A stretch of 64,000 nt of DNA from Gaertneriomyces semiglobifer (GCA_025558075.1 JAHLKF010000007.1:496001-560000), one strand, 5' to 3'. Shown: positions 45,576 through 57,561, numbered from the stretch's first letter. Notes: a model not told the origin generated them from the letters alone. A program made the numbers and translations.

Positions 45576-45689
45576 CCCGAAGAACAGTAGCGAACTACAT
45601 ATACAGACAAAACAATGCATGCATGGCCTTCATATTTAAACGCGAGCCAATTCACGTGGTCCTGCATCACGCCTCAGGCCCTGAAGCGA

Positions 45690-46620
45690 CCTCTTTCACG
45701 ATATTGATGAGGGACAATTTTGCAGATTACGGGACGCTGGATCTTGCCCGATGTTCTGTGCACGCTGGGCTAACGTTATAACCGTGTATCTGCTTCTCAG
45801 ATGCGTCTTCAGCAACCCGAAAACTAATTAAATTGGGATGAAGTATTTCCCTTTCCGTGGAAGGAACCGCACTTGGAAGTTCTTATCCTTTATCAATCTC
45901 TTCGCTTCTGGATTAAAGTGTTGCTTTGTCGGGTGTGCGCATCGTCCGACCTTTCCCAAGCGATCCCAAATGACGACTTCATCTGATCGTAAGTTTGGTG
46001 CTAGGTTTTCCCAGACATAAGTTCATGTCATCTGCATTTTCTCGGCTTAGAATCGGAGGATGCACTAGTCCGTCCTCACGTATCCCAAGGTAGATTGTCC
46101 ATCGGGCTCCATGACGACTGCGTATTCGAGGTATTCGGGTTCTTATCATATACGAAACTTTCATCCATGTACACTCTTCGCGACGGTGGAATCTCTCGGA
46201 TAATAGCACAGTAGCTTCGAGCCTCTCGCGACGACTCCTCTGTGGCATAAACCTCCTTCTCATCGGAGAATTGTTTTCGAGTGAAGTTCGCCCGTTTCAG
46301 GTAGTTAGAGACGGTTCTGGGCTTGCTTTTATGATCCAGAGATGCCAGCAGCTTGTGTTGATTTGTCGTCCCCCGGGGTTCGTTTTGAAGTGATTGAGCA
46401 GCCGTTGCACCTCTTCAGGCAGCAATCTATTTTGAGAACCGGGAATTCGCTTGTATTGCAGGTCGTTGAACATACGGCTAACTTCAGACGCACCCGATTC
46501 TCGCATTTTCCTCACTCGAAGATCAACTGAACGACGTTTGTTTTCAGTGAGATCAACCAACTCGTGCGAAAGCGAACTCATTGCAAGTATGTTCGTCGAA
46601 GGTGGGAGGAAGTTTTGAAT
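45690..46620 (-). pseudogene. Dead IS630/Tc1-type DDE transposase
   Basis: Read on the minus strand in three frames: an N-terminal helix-turn-helix-like part (VDLRVRKMRESGASEVSRMF, 46600-46400), YLKRANFTRKQFSDEKE (about 46290), VYMDESFVYDKN (about 46150, first visible acidic motif), VVIWDRLGKVGRCAHPTKQH (about 45970), GKYFIPI then a stop and LVFGLLKTHLRSRYT (45850-45790). In this family the last acidic residue of the catalytic triad sits in an NPIE motif; here the Glu codon position is a TAA (45828-45830). Further stops and frame changes are present. It should be inactive. I saw no clear terminal inverted repeats. Confidence 0.7.
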
Positions 46621-46701
46621 AAATACATAGAGGTGCTTAATTATCATAATTCGTGTGTGTCATGTGCACAGAAAAGAGTGCAGAAAGAAGATAAAACACT
46701 G

Positions 46702-46726
46702 TATATATATATATATATATATATAT
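46702..46726. repeat. (AT)n microsatellite
   Basis: About 12 uninterrupted TA units just upstream of the dead transposase. Confidence 0.9.
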
Positions 46727-46874
46727 GTAGCATCCCTGACTAAAAACCACGTTCAACTCAGTAGGATATCCACTTAATGGGTCGCACAACTGTGGTTCCG
46801 CATCGCTTGAGCTTGCGTTTGGCCTTTTTTTTGAGACACCAACAGTGTTGTTAATGCCAAGGTCAACAACGTAT

Positions 46875-46966
46875 ATCGATGGCCATCCCAGAGCATTCCA
46901 GTGTGTGATATACACAGATATATACACAGATAGGTACGTCGTTACCGCCCTCCGACGAGCAAAAAA
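46875..46966 (+). repeat. Dispersed repeat, copy B
   Basis: Matches copy A (41852-41940) in ATCGATGGCCATC, CAGAGCATTCCAGTGTGTGAT, GTTACCGCC and CGAGCAAAA. It has an extra ATACACAGATA duplication in the middle. It lies between the transposase relic and the small mitochondrial-like gene. The rest of 46727-47441 shows no gene. Confidence 0.7.
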
Positions 46967-47441
46967 TAGCGAGCCGAGCGAGCAGAGCCCATAGGATTAC
47001 TGTGCAATTTCGGATTATCATTGTAAATTTAATTTGGTGAGGCACAAGAGTTGGTCCGAACGATCTCCTCTTTTGTCCGTCCTCCACTTGACTTGAGTGA
47101 CTTGAGTCTTGTACAATTAATTTCCCGATCACGGAAATATACTCTCGGAGTAACACCGGAGAAAAGTGGGCCTGGATGTATGTTGTCATGAGTCACTTGG
47201 CACACATCCAACGTCCATCATTTCTCAATCGCCAATTTGCCACATTTTGTCATGGCGTATCGATATCAGACGAAAGTGGCACAGGCCAAGGTCCTACCAC
47301 CACACAGTCTGCGCATACGTGGGACAAGGTTGAAATTTTATATGCAACAAAAGAGCGACTCGGCTTTTGAATTTGAATTGAAGAGAGAACATATATTTGA
47401 AGTTCAACACAAAGGTTCACATGTTACACATCATGATCGCC

Positions 47442-47822
47442 TCAAGTGGTGGTAAAAGTCTCCTTCTTCCTATTCTGCGGATCGGGTGGAGCATAACCGT
47501 GGGGGTCGTCAATAGGAGGAGGAACCGCATCTGCACTCTTGGTCTGCGGCTGTTGTGCAGAAGTGTCCTCGTCGGCGACGCGTTCGCTTTGTGAGCTCCC
47601 AGCCTCTTTCTGCTGCGTCAAGTTTTTGAAGCGTTGCGTGTGTGTCTGGTGCTGCTCCTCCTCTTTCGCCGAGTTGCTTCCAACACCACGTTGAACATAT
47701 TGAGCCTTACTATCGCTGTTTCCGTAACCGGCATGCGAGAGCCTGGCAAAGAGGTATCGTTGGTAGGGTCTGGCCACTTGACTCTGTAGCGCCCGCGTCG
47801 CAGATTGTCGAATCATACGCAT
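47442..47822 (-). CDS. Small mitochondrial-like protein, function unknown
   Basis: Intronless ORF of 126 residues from the ATG at 47822. The first 35 residues are Arg-rich and lack acids until the end (MRMIRQSATRALQSQVARPY), which fits a mitochondrial presequence. The rest is hydrophilic and Gln/Lys/Glu-rich (SNSAKEEEQHQTHTQRFKNL), ending with Pro-rich PPPIDDPHGYAPPDPQNRKK. No domain recognised. Minus-strand TATATAA lies about 100 nt upstream (47920-47926), a good TATA box. An in-frame ATG further upstream (47975) is less likely because it would run through the TATA region. Confidence 0.55.
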   Translation of the reverse strand: MRMIRQSATRALQSQVARPYQRYLFARLSHAGYGNSDSKAQYVQRGVGSNSAKEEEQHQTHTQRFKNLTQQKEAGSSQSERVADEDTSAQQPQTKSADAVPPPIDDPHGYAPPDPQNRKKETFTTT

Positions 47823-47919
47823 TGTGTGTGTATTGTGTGTTATGTGGGTTGCGGTTCGAGGGTTGAAAAACTTTGGGTTTCGCCGTTCTGACAGCTTTCT
47901 CCCGCACACAAAATGGGCT

Positions 47920-47926
47920 TTATATA
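47920..47926 (-). promoter_or_regulatory. TATA box of the small mitochondrial-like gene
   Basis: TATATAA on the minus strand, about 98 nt upstream of the ATG at 47822. The same sequence on the plus strand is CTTTATATAGG. Confidence 0.5.
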
Positions 47927-48219
47927 GGCCCCACCTACTTTCTGATGTGAAGCCGCCCCAAAACCCGATCCGCAAGGGTAGGCCCTCCCATTACAGCTCA
48001 TATCCTCTTTGATGTTCGACCTTCATACTGATGATCGCGTTGCGCGTATAGGGGCTCTCATCACTGCCACTGTGAGTGAGACCACCGCGCCGAGTTATTA
48101 CGTAAGCCGATGTAGCATCTCGATTATACTACCACTGTATTAACTCGATCGAAGCTGAGTAAACTTAAAAAGTATTTCACAAAAGGCTTGGGGTACTATT
48201 CTGAAACCCTTTGAATTAA

Positions 48220-48570
48220 GGCACTGTGGTTGCGCTTGGAGCAGCCATGTTCGCACACAACAACAGCCGCGGCGACGCTGCTGGACCCATCAAACCGTTA
48301 CGACAACAACTGACGCGTCCAAACACCAGCAAAGTGTGTCACCGCTGCGAAAGTTTCTTCAGTGGAAAGCTACGGCGGTGGGGTCTCCGAGTATTCCGGA
48401 GTGTTTGTCAAGGGAGGATGATGAGCCGCGACTACAATGCATCCAAGAACATTCTGACCATCTTCCTTTTTCATGAACGCGCATTCTGGACAGCGACCCA
48501 TGCGAGGCCTTTCATGAGGGTGGGAATTCGAACACAGTACATGTACAGGTTATGCAGCGTGAGCCAGTAG
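48220..48570 (+). pseudogene. Second Fanzor/TnpB-like C-terminal relic
   Basis: An open frame after a TAA at 48217 has no ATG at a domain start. It reads TVVALGAAMFAHNN and GPIKPLRQQLTR, then PNTSKVCHRC (zinc ribbon first pair), LRVFRSVCQGRMMSRDYNAS (second half with the RuvC-III aspartate in SRDYNASKNI). In intact relatives a stretch with the RuvC-II glutamate (DEF/YRTSK) links QQLTR to TSKVC; here that link of about a dozen residues is missing, which would remove a catalytic residue. The N-terminal two thirds are absent. It belongs to a different subtype from the relic at 19.1-19.7 kb, judging by the linker and ribbon sequences. Non-functional. Confidence 0.6.
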
Positions 48571-50281
48571 TTCTGCATAGCATGTACTGTATTCGGATTC
48601 CTTCCCGATGTGATCTTTCAGATCTACTCGATCACAGAATAAAACGGCGTGTTTGATTTTGGGTGAAGCTGTCGATATACCCCGATGTTGCCGATGTTCT
48701 GGCAACTTCCCGCGTCCGACTCCCCGTGTGTACTGGTTCTTGATTTCGGCTGTGTTTTTGAGCACACCCCATTCATCCTGCAATACGGCAGGGACGCCAG
48801 TTACTAAGATTCGGTGCGAAAGCAATGTTACTTTCGACTTTTTTTGGGACCGTTCGATTAATTGAAGCACTTGGCACGGTCCAAGGCCCGAATGATATCA
48901 CTAGAGGTGGACTTATTGGAATGGTCAGTATCAGCACCCGACTCGTCGTCGCTCCCCTGCAGGGGGCAACCGGTATCTTCCAAGTGGTCACGGTAAAGTT
49001 GTAACCATGGCAGGCCGTCGGCTGGTTGGTTGTTGACGTACCCGGACACATATACATATGCGGGGCCGTTCCTGCAAAATGCCACACCAAGTGCTAGTGC
49101 TTGGTGCTTGTGGGACGCTTTCCCAACAAACAGCGATTTGACGGATTATGTAATCTGTATGCACGCCACGCGTCTCACATGAGTTACACGTGACTGTGCG
49201 GCAGGCTTTCCCCAACAACGCCAGGGATGGCAAGTGATGTCCCCTAACCCTATCTCATGGCTGTGCCGCACGGACAGCAGACCCATCGCCCATTGATCTT
49301 CTTCCCGCCTCACAACGAACTTGCCAAGAGACACCCACCCCTTGGTCTCCTTTCTCAAGCCAGCAAGAAACCTATCACCATCACCCAATCCGAACAGCAA
49401 TCCCAAGGAATCATCCGTGTTCCTCTTTGTCGTCGCATCGGTATTTACCTCTGGAAGTAGAGATAGACACTGCTTCGGCACTAAGTAAGGCAGCAACGCT
49501 AGTTACCTTGAGTGGTCTACACGTAGGCATTGTTGGCACTGTTTTTGAACGCGAAGTTCCATCGTGCTTAGAGCTTGCATCGAATAGTATACAAGGTCAA
49601 GCGGAGAAATCAGGGGGATTGAGCCCAGCGAGCTACTTTACAACTGGTGTGTGTCCCTGATTATTATGTTCCTCTTTTCAGTTTGCATGATGTAGCGATA
49701 GTTTGTCAATGACGGTTACACGGTGGGAACTGGGACGACTTGAAACAAGGCAGCTGAGGCGGGCGTATGCAGGAAACGCTGGATGTTTGAATCAGGCTTG
49801 GAAATTGTACTTGGACGTATGGGTGCGCAGCATCATCAAAAGTATAGGAAGCCATCAAGGCAAACATTGAGTAGAGGCAAATGATGCCTTTGTTGGCATC
49901 GATGCTTGCGGTCATGGCTAGTTGCTTGCATTTTGTGGAGCAGCCACAGTGACGGGGCCTATGGGATGCGAGTTTCCTACTTTGGAACTGATCCCCGGAA
50001 CTCTGACTCATCTGTCTTTCGTGCTCTTCCTTCCCTCTTTGTACATCTTTCCGCATATCGCAGCATATTTAGGAGTTGTCTGTTAGCTTGACTCTGGTCG
50101 TTTCCTGCCCGACATATACTACGCAGAGGATCAAAGCTTCCTGTGTGTTTTTCTAAGAGAGAAGGGGTTGGACGCCAACTGACGGATACGAGACGCAAAG
50201 CAATCAGCGCTCGCATTCATTCCTTTTCCCAAAGGACATTTGTTCCGCATACGCTCTCGTGGTGAAACAACGAGCAACAAA
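48571..50281. other. No intact gene; coding-like minus-strand fragments
   Basis: On the minus strand several blocks with protein-like composition follow each other in changing frames: VRREEDQWAMGLLSVRHSHE (about 49310), ITCHPWRCWGKPA (about 49220), YVNNQPADGLPWLQLYRDHL (about 49000), SSDIIRALDRAKCF (about 48880) and RILVTGVPAVLQDEWGVLKN (about 48790). They may be a decayed or heavily spliced gene of unknown family. From 49500 to 50281 nothing is seen except the promoter side of DEF1. Confidence 0.25.
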
Positions 50282-53110
50282 ATGGCACCTGCAGAGAGAA
50301 CGCGAGAACAACGGTCTCGGAGTAACGGGGCCGACAAAGCTCCGTTGGATGAGCACCTGCAAACACTGAAAAAGCGATACGCGAACGAGCTTGACTCGCT
50401 TAAACAACTCTTTGGCAGCTGGTCAGAGGCAGATTTATTGGCAACGTTGGAGGAAGTACGTGGAGACTTTGACCTCGCTATTGGTCGGATTACCGAAGGT
50501 AGCCTCGAAGCATGATATATTCAGTTGTTTTGGTTTGGAGATCTGATGGCCATTGTTGTACGTTTATAGGTCACGCCGAACAATGGGGAGAGGTAAAGAA
50601 GCGTGAGCGAAAGGAAAAGCCGAAACAAACTGCAACACCTACTGCTGAAACCACCGCTGTTACTGAGCGTAGCTCGCGGAATGGCAAGCCGTTCCCACGC
50701 GACAGTGCACGCCCTGTTCGGGGTGGTAGGTTATCTCGCCAAGTTTGATGAAATGAAGGGAGTTTTGAATCATCCACTCCTCTTTAGGCACTCATGCTGG
50801 CCGTGGCGGGCGTGGAGGAGGACGCGGAGGACGCGGCGGCGGTCGAGGTGGAATGTCAAGTGGTATGGCGGCTTTTTTAAGGCAGCGCGTCGATTGCATG
50901 TCTGACCTACGCTCAATGGCAGGCTTCCGTGGTGGTCGCATTGGTACCCATGCTTCCAAGCAGCAAACACAGGCTGACGGCGCAGATGCTGCGGAAGGCT
51001 GGACAGCACCATCGGCAGTTCCAGCTGATGAAGGCGCCGAGGGTGACTGGGCCCACATATCAAGTACTGAGGCGATTGCATCCACTGACGATCAAGGATG
51101 GGGGTCAGCAGATGCTTCTGTAGATGACGAAGGCTGGAGTGCAACTCCTGCCCCTTCAGCAAAGGCTGCTCCTGCGCAAGCCGCATCGGCACCTGCAAAG
51201 CCCCAGCCTGCCCCAACTCCTGCTACAGCGAAACCGGTATCATGGGCAGCCTTGGTGAAAGGGTAGGTTTCTTGCATGTGTGAATTGTGCAGTTCACATT
51301 TTGACCGCCGATTTACAGCCGTGAGCCGACTCCAGCGCCGAAAGCAGAGCCCAAGGCGTCGACTGTGGGAAGTCCAGAACGTGCCGGCACCCAAGAGAGA
51401 TCCGCTTCGCCAGTTCGTCCTGCGAGTCCTGTGCGACCGGCAAGTCCAGCGAAGCTTGCGCCCAAAAGTGAAAACCCGGAACCCGCAGAAAGTGTTAGCG
51501 CGCCATCACCAGCGCGGTCAGCCCCACAGCCGATTTCTCGACCGGCCAGCCCACCAAAGCCGTCCGCTGCGGCCCCAGCTACCCATGCAACAGAGCCAGC
51601 AGAAGCGGAACCCGAACAACCTTCCGCCAGATCCGCAGCACCTCCAGGGTTCAAGCAAGCCCAACAGCCGAAGCCATCTGTTGGCGGTCGTAAACTCAAA
51701 CAAGATGCCCCTGTTGTTATGCCATCTGATGCGCGGTTATCTACCGTCGGTATGCAATTTGGCTCTTTGAAACTTGGTGGATCTGTCGATGATGAACAGG
51801 AGACGGCTGGAAGTGCAGCAGTTTCTGCCAATCCAACAACTCCCAAAGCTGTTACCCCCGAGTCGTCCTCTGCCACAGCGGTCACATCCGCAACTCCCGT
51901 TGCTGTGGGCCAGCAAGCTCAAGCGCAACAACAGCCGCAGCAACAGCAGGCCCAACAGCCGGCCCTGCGTTCCATGGCGCCTGGAGTTGCGCCAGTAGGT
52001 GTCCACTCTGGCGCGAAACAAGGGGATGCACCGGTTGGTGTGCAATCCACAGCACCTGGTTTACCGACTGGTGTTGCTCCGTACGGGTCATACTTCCCAA
52101 CCCAGCAACTCGCTGCAGCTTCGGGTTTTGGTCTGGGTCACATGGGTAATCTGCCAGCTGACTACTCTGCTCTGTACGGATCGGATGCTCAAGCGCGGGC
52201 AGCTATGATGGTGAGTCGCGATGTAACATCTTTGCGGCAGGCAGTTATACTTACGACTGCATTATAGCATGGATACTATGATCCTGCTGCGTACCAACAC
52301 GCGGCAGCCGCCAAGTTCCCTACTCAAGAAGGTCAAGCTACTACGCAACCTGGTCAGGCATCTCCCTCGACCGCACAACTGCAGCACGGTCAACAGCCAC
52401 AACAAGGGTATCCCGTTCCGTATCCGTACTACCCGTACTATATGCCGAACCAGTTTCCTTCTTACCAGTCTTCGCCGTACGGCCAACCATTTGTAAACAA
52501 ATCTGTGTATCCGGGCTACCAACAGCAGTCACAGCAGCCTACACCCGGAACCACGGCTGCGCCCAAGGCTGCGTCAGCCTCTAATGGAGCGTACGGTTAC
52601 GGAGCTGGTGCTGGCCAGCAGCATCAGGGCCAGCAACATCTGTATCAGCAAGGCGGCTATGATGATTTGGGAGGAGCTTTGGGTGGCAATGATTACAAGG
52701 GCGCCTACGCTGGGCTTCCGCAGCAGGGATTCCAAAGCTTCGGGCTACACCAGCAGGGCATGACTGGTGTCAACACGCACTCGAAGGTACCGTCGGCAGC
52801 AGCACCCACTGGTAACCAGTCGGAATACAAGCCACAGCAAACCAACCGCCCGGCGCGCCCGTCATATGATGCACACAAGTACCAGGGCCAAGGTGCTAGC
52901 GGTGCCGGTGCACAGCAAGGTGCAGCTTCCGGTGCAACACCTGCGAACTCGAGCAATGTGCCTGGTTCTTACTACAACCAGCAACACCTCGCTGGTCTTC
53001 ACGGCCAAGGCGCTGGCAATCCATACATGCAGATGCATCACCAGCAATACCAGGGAAGCAACCCGCTTTATGGCCAAGGAAGGCAGCAGGGCCAGTACTG
53101 GCAGAGTTAA
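50282..53110 (+). CDS. DEF1: RNA polymerase II degradation factor DEF1
   Basis: Def1 promotes ubiquitination and removal of stalled RNA polymerase II. Six exons: 50282-50498, 50570-50725, 50788-50862, 50923-51262, 51319-52210 and 52268-53110; 840 residues. The N-terminal CUE-like ubiquitin-binding helix bundle is residues 25-75 (LKQLFGSWSEADLLATLEEV, LAIGRITEGHAEQWGEVKK). An RGG-rich stretch follows, created by the introns at 50726 and 50863 (GGRGGGRGGMSSGFRGGR). Then comes an Ala/Pro-rich middle with VRPASPVRPASPAKL repeats, and a long Gln/Tyr/Gly-rich C-terminus typical of Def1 (QQPQQGYPVPYPYYPYYMPN). Without the 62-bp and 60-bp introns the RGG frame is broken. In yeast the Gln-rich part is removed by partial proteolysis, which lets the protein enter the nucleus; whether this happens here is unknown. 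Confidence 0.88.
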
Positions 53111-53330
53111 ACTTATTTCCCTCTGATGTACCTCGGTGATCTCTACGCTACGAGCTGATAGTTGCGTAGGATGTTTTTGATTGTAATGATTTGTACAAAG
53201 CTTTCAGAATGAATGACAAACAATCAATTAGCGCGTGTCGTTACAAACCTCTTCCAGATCTGAATTTTCAACTAGATCTAGATTGCAGGCTTGCCCATCA
53301 TCACCGTTGACATTCACTTTGCCTGTCGTC

Positions 53331-54779
53331 ATGTTCTTCCGTGCTTGTAGCCGTGCTTTCCCTCGGCAGTCCGGCTTGTCGGGGCCTGTATCCCGGTCTT
53401 TCGCCACGGAAGCAGGATCTCCCAGCGCAGCCGGCCCAAAGACTGGCGGTTCCAGCGCTGCTTCAAACTTCCTCAAGCTGTTTGTAGCACCCGGGGTGGT
53501 CGCCGGTGGTGGTAAGAACTGTGTGTCGTTTCGCAACTTGTTCCCGAAATGCTCATGCTGGAGTGCTCTCTTATTAGCATACTACTGGTACACGGAGAAT
53601 CAGGCAAAGAGCCAGAGCTTGATCAAGCAGAAACTCGATAAGAAATGGAAAGAGAACCCTGTTCCGGCTCTTGACGGCAAGAAGTTTCTTCCATTCCAAC
53701 TGCTGGAGGTCTGCATGAGTTGTTGCTTTCAAAGCTAGTCAGTTCGATGCTGAAGCACCGTTTTTTTGGGCCATCAGGTTACAGATGTGAACCACAATAC
53801 GAAGCGATTCCGGTTCGCTCTGCCGGAGGGATCTACTGAGCTGGGATTGCCCACTGCTTCATGTGTCGTGACAAAGTTTGTGAAGGGAACCAAACCCGAT
53901 GGGAAGCCCGATGCTGTCATCAGGCCGTACACACCTATTGAAGATCCCGCCGAAGGCTTTACCGGACACTTTGATCTTATTATCAAGCAGTACCCCAGTA
54001 AGAGGTGTTCACTCCCATTTTTTGCGCACGATCGCAATACTCACTACGTATGCTTGTCTTAGATGGTCCGATGTCGAACCATATTTTCTCCTTGAAGCCC
54101 GGTGAGACTCTCGATATCAAAGGACCGATTCTCAAACATCAGTACAAACCGAACGAGTTCAAGCACATCGGTTTGCTTGCGGGAGGCACAGGTATGAAAA
54201 ACACACGTAGACGTTTTGGAGTGCGATATATCAAGCTTACCTGCTTCCCCGCACAACTAGGTATCACACCCATGATTCAGCTCATTCAGCGCATTCTCGT
54301 CAACCCGGAGGACAAGACCAAGATATCGCTCGTATTTGCGAACATCGCGGAGGAGGATATTCTCTTGAAGGATTACTTTGACTCCCTTGCCAAGAAGCAC
54401 CCTGACCAGTTTGAATTGCGCTATTTCTTGGAGAAGCCTCCTATGGTGTGGCGCGGCGGTGAAGGCTACATCAATGAGACTGTGATCAAGGAAGCTTGCC
54501 CGAAGCCTGGTGAAGGCAAAGTCTTCATCTGTGGCCCCAACCAAATGCTTGCTTCAAGTGAGTTATTCGGCATTCGCGTTTTTAGAGCGACGCACCATAT
54601 TAATAACTTCCCTTTGTGTAGTTTCCGGAACAAAAGCTCCAGATTTCACACAAGGACAGATTGGTGGTCTTCTCAAGAAGCTTGGGTACGCACATGCAAA
54701 AATCGTACGCGTATACCGCCCATTGCTAACACCCTGCCCGATATTCAGCTACAAGGAACAGGACGTATACAAGTTCTAA
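53331..54779 (+). CDS. MCR1: NADH-cytochrome b5 reductase 2, mitochondrial
   Basis: FAD enzyme of the outer membrane and intermembrane space that passes electrons from NADH to cytochrome b5-type acceptors. Seven exons: 53331-53511, 53578-53708, 53778-53997, 54063-54191, 54261-54557, 54622-54685, 54749-54779; 350 residues. The leader is Arg/Ser-rich (MFFRACSRAFPRQSG), then a short hydrophobic segment (LFVAPGVVAGGAYYWY). The reductase fold shows VIRPYTPIE (FAD, RxYTP), YPNGPMSNHIFSLKPGE, the NAD-binding LAGGTGITPMIQLIQRIL, FANIAEEDILL and KVFICGPNQML; it ends KEQDVYKF. Every intron (63-69 bp) is needed for these motifs. The start is only 220 bp after DEF1. Confidence 0.95.
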
Positions 54780-54987
54780 AGCATGTTTCAAAGCTTACAC
54801 GACTTACAGTAGACCCCTACATACATTGATTCCAGTAAGCGTAATATTTCAGTATTGGCTGTATCCACAACCGCCATACCTTGTACATTGGAACCTTTGA
54901 GGACGTGTCGCGAGTCAGGACCACTACCGAACGACCCGACAATTACTGGTACTCGCACTTCCGTGGTTCTGGATGCTGAAATGTAGC

Positions 54988-57561
54988 TCAAGTTGGTCTA
55001 GTTCGGCAGTCCCGCGCGAAATGCCCCGGACGACCACAACGGTAACATCCGGATTGGGCTGCTTTCTTATCAGATGGCGCACGCCCTTGCACAGGTTTCT
55101 TCGAATTATTTGATGATTTATGTGTTCGTACCGGAATATCCACGGCAGACGACTCACTTCGCTCGGAGGGAGCCTGTCGCCAATTGGGAACCGCCGTATG
55201 AGGAATGATTCGCCGGGCGACACCCGCCGGCCGTCCCGCAGCATCATCGGGGGTATCCACCAATGGTTTGTTCGACGCCTGGAATCCTCTCCATGGCCCT
55301 TTACTGTCCCGAGCTTCCCTAGTTATCCGTGCCGATCGGGCTCTGGCAATCGCTTCGTTGTGCTTTTTCTCCTTCATACCATCTGTCTCCTCCAGTAGTT
55401 CAGCCACAATCTTAAGCGGGTCACCGTCACCGCCAGATGCGAGGGCCATATACCTAACAGCTCTACGCATCTCTTGCACGACCCTCCCCAGGTCTGTAAC
55501 ACCACCGGTACAGTTGCGACTTAATTCAAAAGGATCTTCGACGACCAATATCATTCCAGTCTTGTGTTTCAATTCTTCCAAATCCGGTGGTATGTAATCC
55601 AGAACTGTGCCCGTGCGCACGGAAACAATCTGATGCGGGAGATATGAATAGTCCCAGCCGTAATACCGCAGGCATTTGTAGAACAAGGATGCAACCCCGT
55701 CCGGCCCTGACCAAATATCAGCAAGACGCATCATCCCTGATCGTCGGCCATATGATGAGAGTAACGGGGAATTCATATCTTCCAGAAATGAGACATCAGC
55801 GTGAAAATAGGACTGGCGGAGACTCTCTAGTACAGTTGTTACATCCTCTGTCGTAGAGTCCTTTGTCTGATCCTTTTTGCGGTCCTTTCCTCGAACCCAA
55901 TGTCGCCTGCGGGTGGTGCGGGATACTGCAACCCGCAAAGTGATGCGTTCAACGCCGCCGTACAATTGCTGGAGAGACGGAAGAACTCCTGCTACTTGCA
56001 AGTAGTTTATGACCATCAGGGAAAATGCATACGAGCTAATGGTTCCTACAATGGAGGGTTAACCAGGTTCTTATACCGATAAATGCACATCGCACCTACC
56101 TCCGCCGGCAGAGTCATTAATCTCACGATTCCTAGCCCAGTGTTTGATCAACATGATGAGCGGTCGTACACGCGGGTCTAGTAACGTATACGCTTTAAGG
56201 AGCCTCGAGTTATAGACACCCAACATGTTCCCGAAATTAATGTCACAATGGAGATCACATGTCGGGTCGTAAAACTTGCATATCGGCACGCGGGCACCTG
56301 ATATAGGTATAACGTTCTGCATGCCTTTTCTGCGAAGCACTCTTGCCAACTTGGACATGTTGGTGATCCCATTCAGCTCTTCCTCGCTGCACTCATTCGT
56401 GTCGGAAATTTCCAGTGTGACGTCCACATCCGAAGATGAGGAACCGAGGTTGTTAACAGATGAGCCGAAAAAGTGTGCTCGAATATCAAGACCAATGAAG
56501 TTATTGTTGATTATTCGTTGTAAGGCTTTTAAGAATCTCGATCTCTTCTCCTCTGATGCCTTAGAAGGCCGGATGCCCTAAGTAATCACGGAAATAATCA
56601 GTACGGTCTCAAGACATATGCGGGAGAGTACAACCAACCTCATATATCTCTTTCAGATACCCGCTAACCTGATCCAAGGTCTTCGTGGGTAATACGGTGG
56701 GTGGATCTTGAATATCCCGGGCGTCGTCACAGTATTTTCCCTCGCTTTGTAATTTTGACCTCTCCGCATTGATCTCATTGGCAATCAAAGCATTCTCTAT
56801 CAAATTGGAAGTAATTGGTAAGGTAGTGGGTCGTTTTCGCTTTTTAGCGACGGCCTTGGCACTGGAGCTAGCCGCCACATCTTCTTCGGTTGTAATGACT
56901 GGTTGGAGGCTCACAGGAAATGGCGACTTGTCAGACAACACCACTTTCCAATGCTGACCCTCAATGAGATACTGAATCTGTGGTGCTTTGGGATTCGTTT
57001 TCAGCGCCTTTCGAAATCCTTTGGGCGCAATCGGAATGTTCGCCAGTTCGACATTCACAAGAGCTTCCAGAGACCATTCCGTGCGCGATTGATTGATGTG
57101 AGCTGATCGTCTCTCAGTTTTAGAACTATGCTCGTCGGAGCTGTTCTCAAAGCCATCGACCCCCGAGTCCTGGCCACGATTGGCTTTAGCACATTGTTCC
57201 AACAATGCAGACATTGACTCTGGGCGATTCCCCAGCAATTCAAAAGCTGTTTTAACAAGTGCTTTCAAATCATCCACTGGCACAGTGTGATTCTCGGCGG
57301 CCATTAGGGCCGCGGCGGCAAGTCGCAGACGCTCATTGCACATGTAGTGACGAACTGTAGCGTAAACTCTGCCGACGTTGTCGGGGTCCACAGCCATCTC
57401 CGATGCAGCTGGTTCTTTCGGAAGCGTCTGGTTGGTTTTGCCACTTGGTGCCGCGCTGTCCTGTGATCGAGCTGTTTTGGATCGCTATCGACATCGTTCA
57501 GCACGGTCATGCACCGAAGGTTAAGGCACGGTGGCAGCAGACGCACCTTAGCAGTCAGCAT
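54988..57561 (-). CDS. Cid1/TRF-type terminal nucleotidyltransferase with zinc knuckle
   Basis: Predicted poly(A)/poly(U) polymerase for RNA tails. Exons 57561-57547, 57484-56639, 56577-56100 and 56045-54988 give 798 residues. The N-terminal 300 residues are Lys/Glu-rich without a known domain. The catalytic core is FFGSSVNNLGSSSSDVDVTL (helix-turn GS motif plus DxD), followed by CDINFGNMLGVYNSRLL, RPLIMLIKHWARNREIND and, across the last junction, GGGTISSYAFSLMVINYLQ; the PAP-associated part includes SLFYKCLRYYGWDYSYLPHQ and VVEDPFELSRNCTG. A single CCHC zinc knuckle (CYRCGRPGHFARDC) ends the protein, as in several TUTases. The 15-nt first exon (MLTAK) is a guess from a GTGCGT donor; the ATG at 57397 is the conservative start. 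Stop lies 208 bp from MCR1. Confidence 0.82.
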
